Of a DNA stretch of 64,000 nucleotides, positions 62,086 through 64,000 are shown piece by piece. The translations under genes were made by a program, and so were the position numbers. The notes beneath the pieces are model-generated. The model searched no databases, was not told the origin of the DNA, and was given only the letters and a program-made list of their open reading frames with translations. The stretch is from Nemopilema nomurai (taxonomy: Eukaryota; Cnidaria; Scyphozoa; Rhizostomeae; Rhizostomatidae). Numbering within the stretch: the first letter of the stretch is position 1; the number at the start of each line of letters is the position of its first letter. The stretch covers positions 291,818 to 355,817 of the forward strand of contig ML133488.1 of NCBI GenBank assembly GCA_003864495.1, written 5' to 3'.

Positions 62086-64000
62086 GTAAGTAAAGTTTGC
62101 GGCCTTTTATCGCGCTGTTTACATACCGTGTCTTGTGTGCCCTATACGTTGGCGCCTTTCACGAGACAAACATGTGAGCAATTTGGCACAAGTCAGCTTT
62201 ATAGCATACTCTTAGCCGTTTTAGAGTGCCTGAAAATCCCATGCTTCATGCTCCATATTAAACAGCATCAACGCACGTGGGGTGACTTACCTGGGGTAGG
62301 GGATGTTACCTCTGGCTTTATCTGACAATTCAGACTAACATATAGAGCGAGGGATTAGCTATAGTCCAGTTGCGTCTAAACAGCTTTAGCAAGATTCGCG
62401 TCATTTAAACAGTTATTGCTGTAGATCATACGCGAAGAAATGGTTGGATGAATTCAGTATGTCCACAAACCAATCAATTGCACAAGTCGTTGATCAGAAT
62501 TTCAAAAGATAGGAAGAATTATGTTTCTGCGGAACGAATTGTTATGTTCGACTTGAACTTTTGCACTTTTTAGAAGTGTGCGCTATCTTCTAAAAGCATG
62601 CTTGGACGCGTCACCGTACTGATTTCTAGAATGTAGGGCTTTGCGAATGTGAACGAGGCGATCAGTATTGTGGTTACCTAGGGCAACTGTTTCCGTGGAA
62701 AGTCGGATTCCTCGAAAGCCTGATCTTTTGGGCGTCCGGTGCATTTTAAAACGCACATCTTTTAGTCGGACGGACTGCCGTGTGTTGGTCTGATCTTGCC
62801 CAATTGATGCTGACGTCATTGACATTGTTGACATTGTTCATTGTTGACGTCAGAAAGATCCATCACAAATATATCAATATCATAACACAAACACCTGAAC
62901 CTAATTTTGTCCTTTTTGAGTAAATCAAGTTTGGGTATAGGTTAGCTTGAAGAGGGGTGACTTGAACAGCCAAATCTCTGCAACAGTGCAAATCTAGGCC
63001 TTCTTAAAGCAAAATTTGTAATACATACAGTAACAAAAATAATGGCACAGGAAGCAATTGTCTTTGACAATACCATTGACATTAAATCACTACTCGTATC
63101 CCTGGATGTTAAGATTTTCATATCTTTAAAGAACAAGTTGGTCTTACAATGCATTATGGGCAAATGGGTTTTAGATTGCTTTGGCAAGTTTTGAAAGACC
63201 AAACTTTAGAAATCATAATTGTTTTCCAAATTGGTTGCTAGTACAAGCATAAAGAATCATCCTTTTATTTATATATGTACGGTTTCTTGGTGTGTGTTCC
63301 CATAATGTCTGCGATGATAATATGCTATCAATTCTTAACAGAATCTAATACTACGTTAACTTTTACGAAATCGCAAGACACTTTCTGACGCTTCTTAATA
63401 TGACTGCTGTTGCGAATGCTTGAAATGCGCCGTTCCATTATTAATTGCAAAGCAGTGATGCATCATTTGTGCTGCCAGATTGTTAATCTCCAGAGGAAAC
63501 AAGATTACACTGCAGCACCACGAGGTAGCGTCTTTTTGAGACTTGATTAAAGACAGACATTTCCACAAACAATGCTGTCGACAATGCATCGAATTTTTGT
63601 GACAAGGGATGTCATTTGTCACGGGAGTTCTTGCTTATGTCCTCAAGTAAAAGCTTTAAGTGCAAATCAGAAGGGAAGCAATAAGGATTATTCCTTTGCA
63701 TCAACTGATTACAAATGCACACTTCGCCCGATAAATAATGCACCATGATGAACCGAAATCATTTTATGGGTTTCCTGCCAGTCTATAGATGTCAAAGATC
63801 GGTAGTTTCCTGTCTCAATGTAAATGGCTCAGGATTCGAAACTCGATTGTTCGCTTTTCTATAATTCTCGCAGATAAGGTGTACCAAAGATACCAAGTCC
63901 GAAAAGCATTCTTTGAATTGGAACATAATCTTCACTTCATTTCTTTGGAAAGTGTTTAGCGTTGTAAATGTCTTGAAACGGGACAAAACAGTTTACCGCA
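62086..64000. other. Intron or intergenic stretch after the MNNL exon
   Basis: I searched for a DSL domain or EGF-like exons on the plus strand and found none. Open frames at 62,583-62,834, 62,942-63,202 and 63,395-63,622 (minus strand) lack recognisable domains. This is probably the next intron of the Notch-ligand-like gene. Confidence 0.4.

Noticed and set aside
1..64000. CRISPR array, operon structure or other bacterial feature
   Set aside because: None present; spliced genes and repeat types are those of an animal nuclear genome.

Overview
This is AT-rich animal nuclear DNA. Genes are split by GT-AG introns of about 100 bp to 3.4 kb, intergenic space is long, and there are many small DNA-transposon remnants and minisatellites. 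The gene set is a laminin-G surface protein, peroxisomal hydroxyacid oxidases, mitochondrial TIMM50 and a Notch-ligand-like exon. Together with the compact introns this points to a non-bilaterian or invertebrate metazoan, most likely a cnidarian (inference, not proven). I see no bacterial or viral gene.

1-18,428: a young tandem array with a unit of about 8.05-8.1 kb. Copies 1 and 2 each carry a multi-exon gene for a secreted, probably surface-anchored protein with two laminin-G-like domains. Each domain is encoded by a pair of exons with matching phases. Copy 3 keeps only the upstream part and stops at about 18,428. The unit junctions fall at a 48-bp palindrome. Copy 1 has a one-base deletion that changes the C-terminus. 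Its first 2 kb look like uncorrected contig-end sequence.

18,430-28,654: two divergently oriented 2-hydroxyacid oxidase (HAO/glycolate oxidase) genes. The minus-strand copy has intact exons 1-4, but the tandem array abuts it where exons 5-6 should be. The plus-strand copy is a complete six-exon, 369-residue gene ending in a PTS1-like CRL. The two genes share an almost identical inverted 665-bp block (late exon 3 to the start of intron 4), while their other exons are clearly diverged, which suggests gene conversion between inverted paralogues. A second, shorter inverted repeat lies in the shared upstream region.

29,000-38,800: a probable terminal exon of an unrecognised minus-strand gene, a 163-bp minisatellite, a 606-bp terminal-inverted-repeat element, and a complete ten-exon TIMM50 gene. 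TIMM50 has a 3.4-kb first intron containing hAT-like repeat ends.

38,800-61,700: mostly non-coding. It holds a MITE fused to a 71-bp minisatellite, a tRNA-like gene, a decayed PIF/Harbinger transposon with TAA target-site duplications, and a Tc1/mariner-type MITE.

61,700-64,000: one convincing exon encoding the MNNL (N-terminal) domain of a Delta/Jagged-type Notch ligand. The rest of that gene is not identified and probably continues beyond the right edge.
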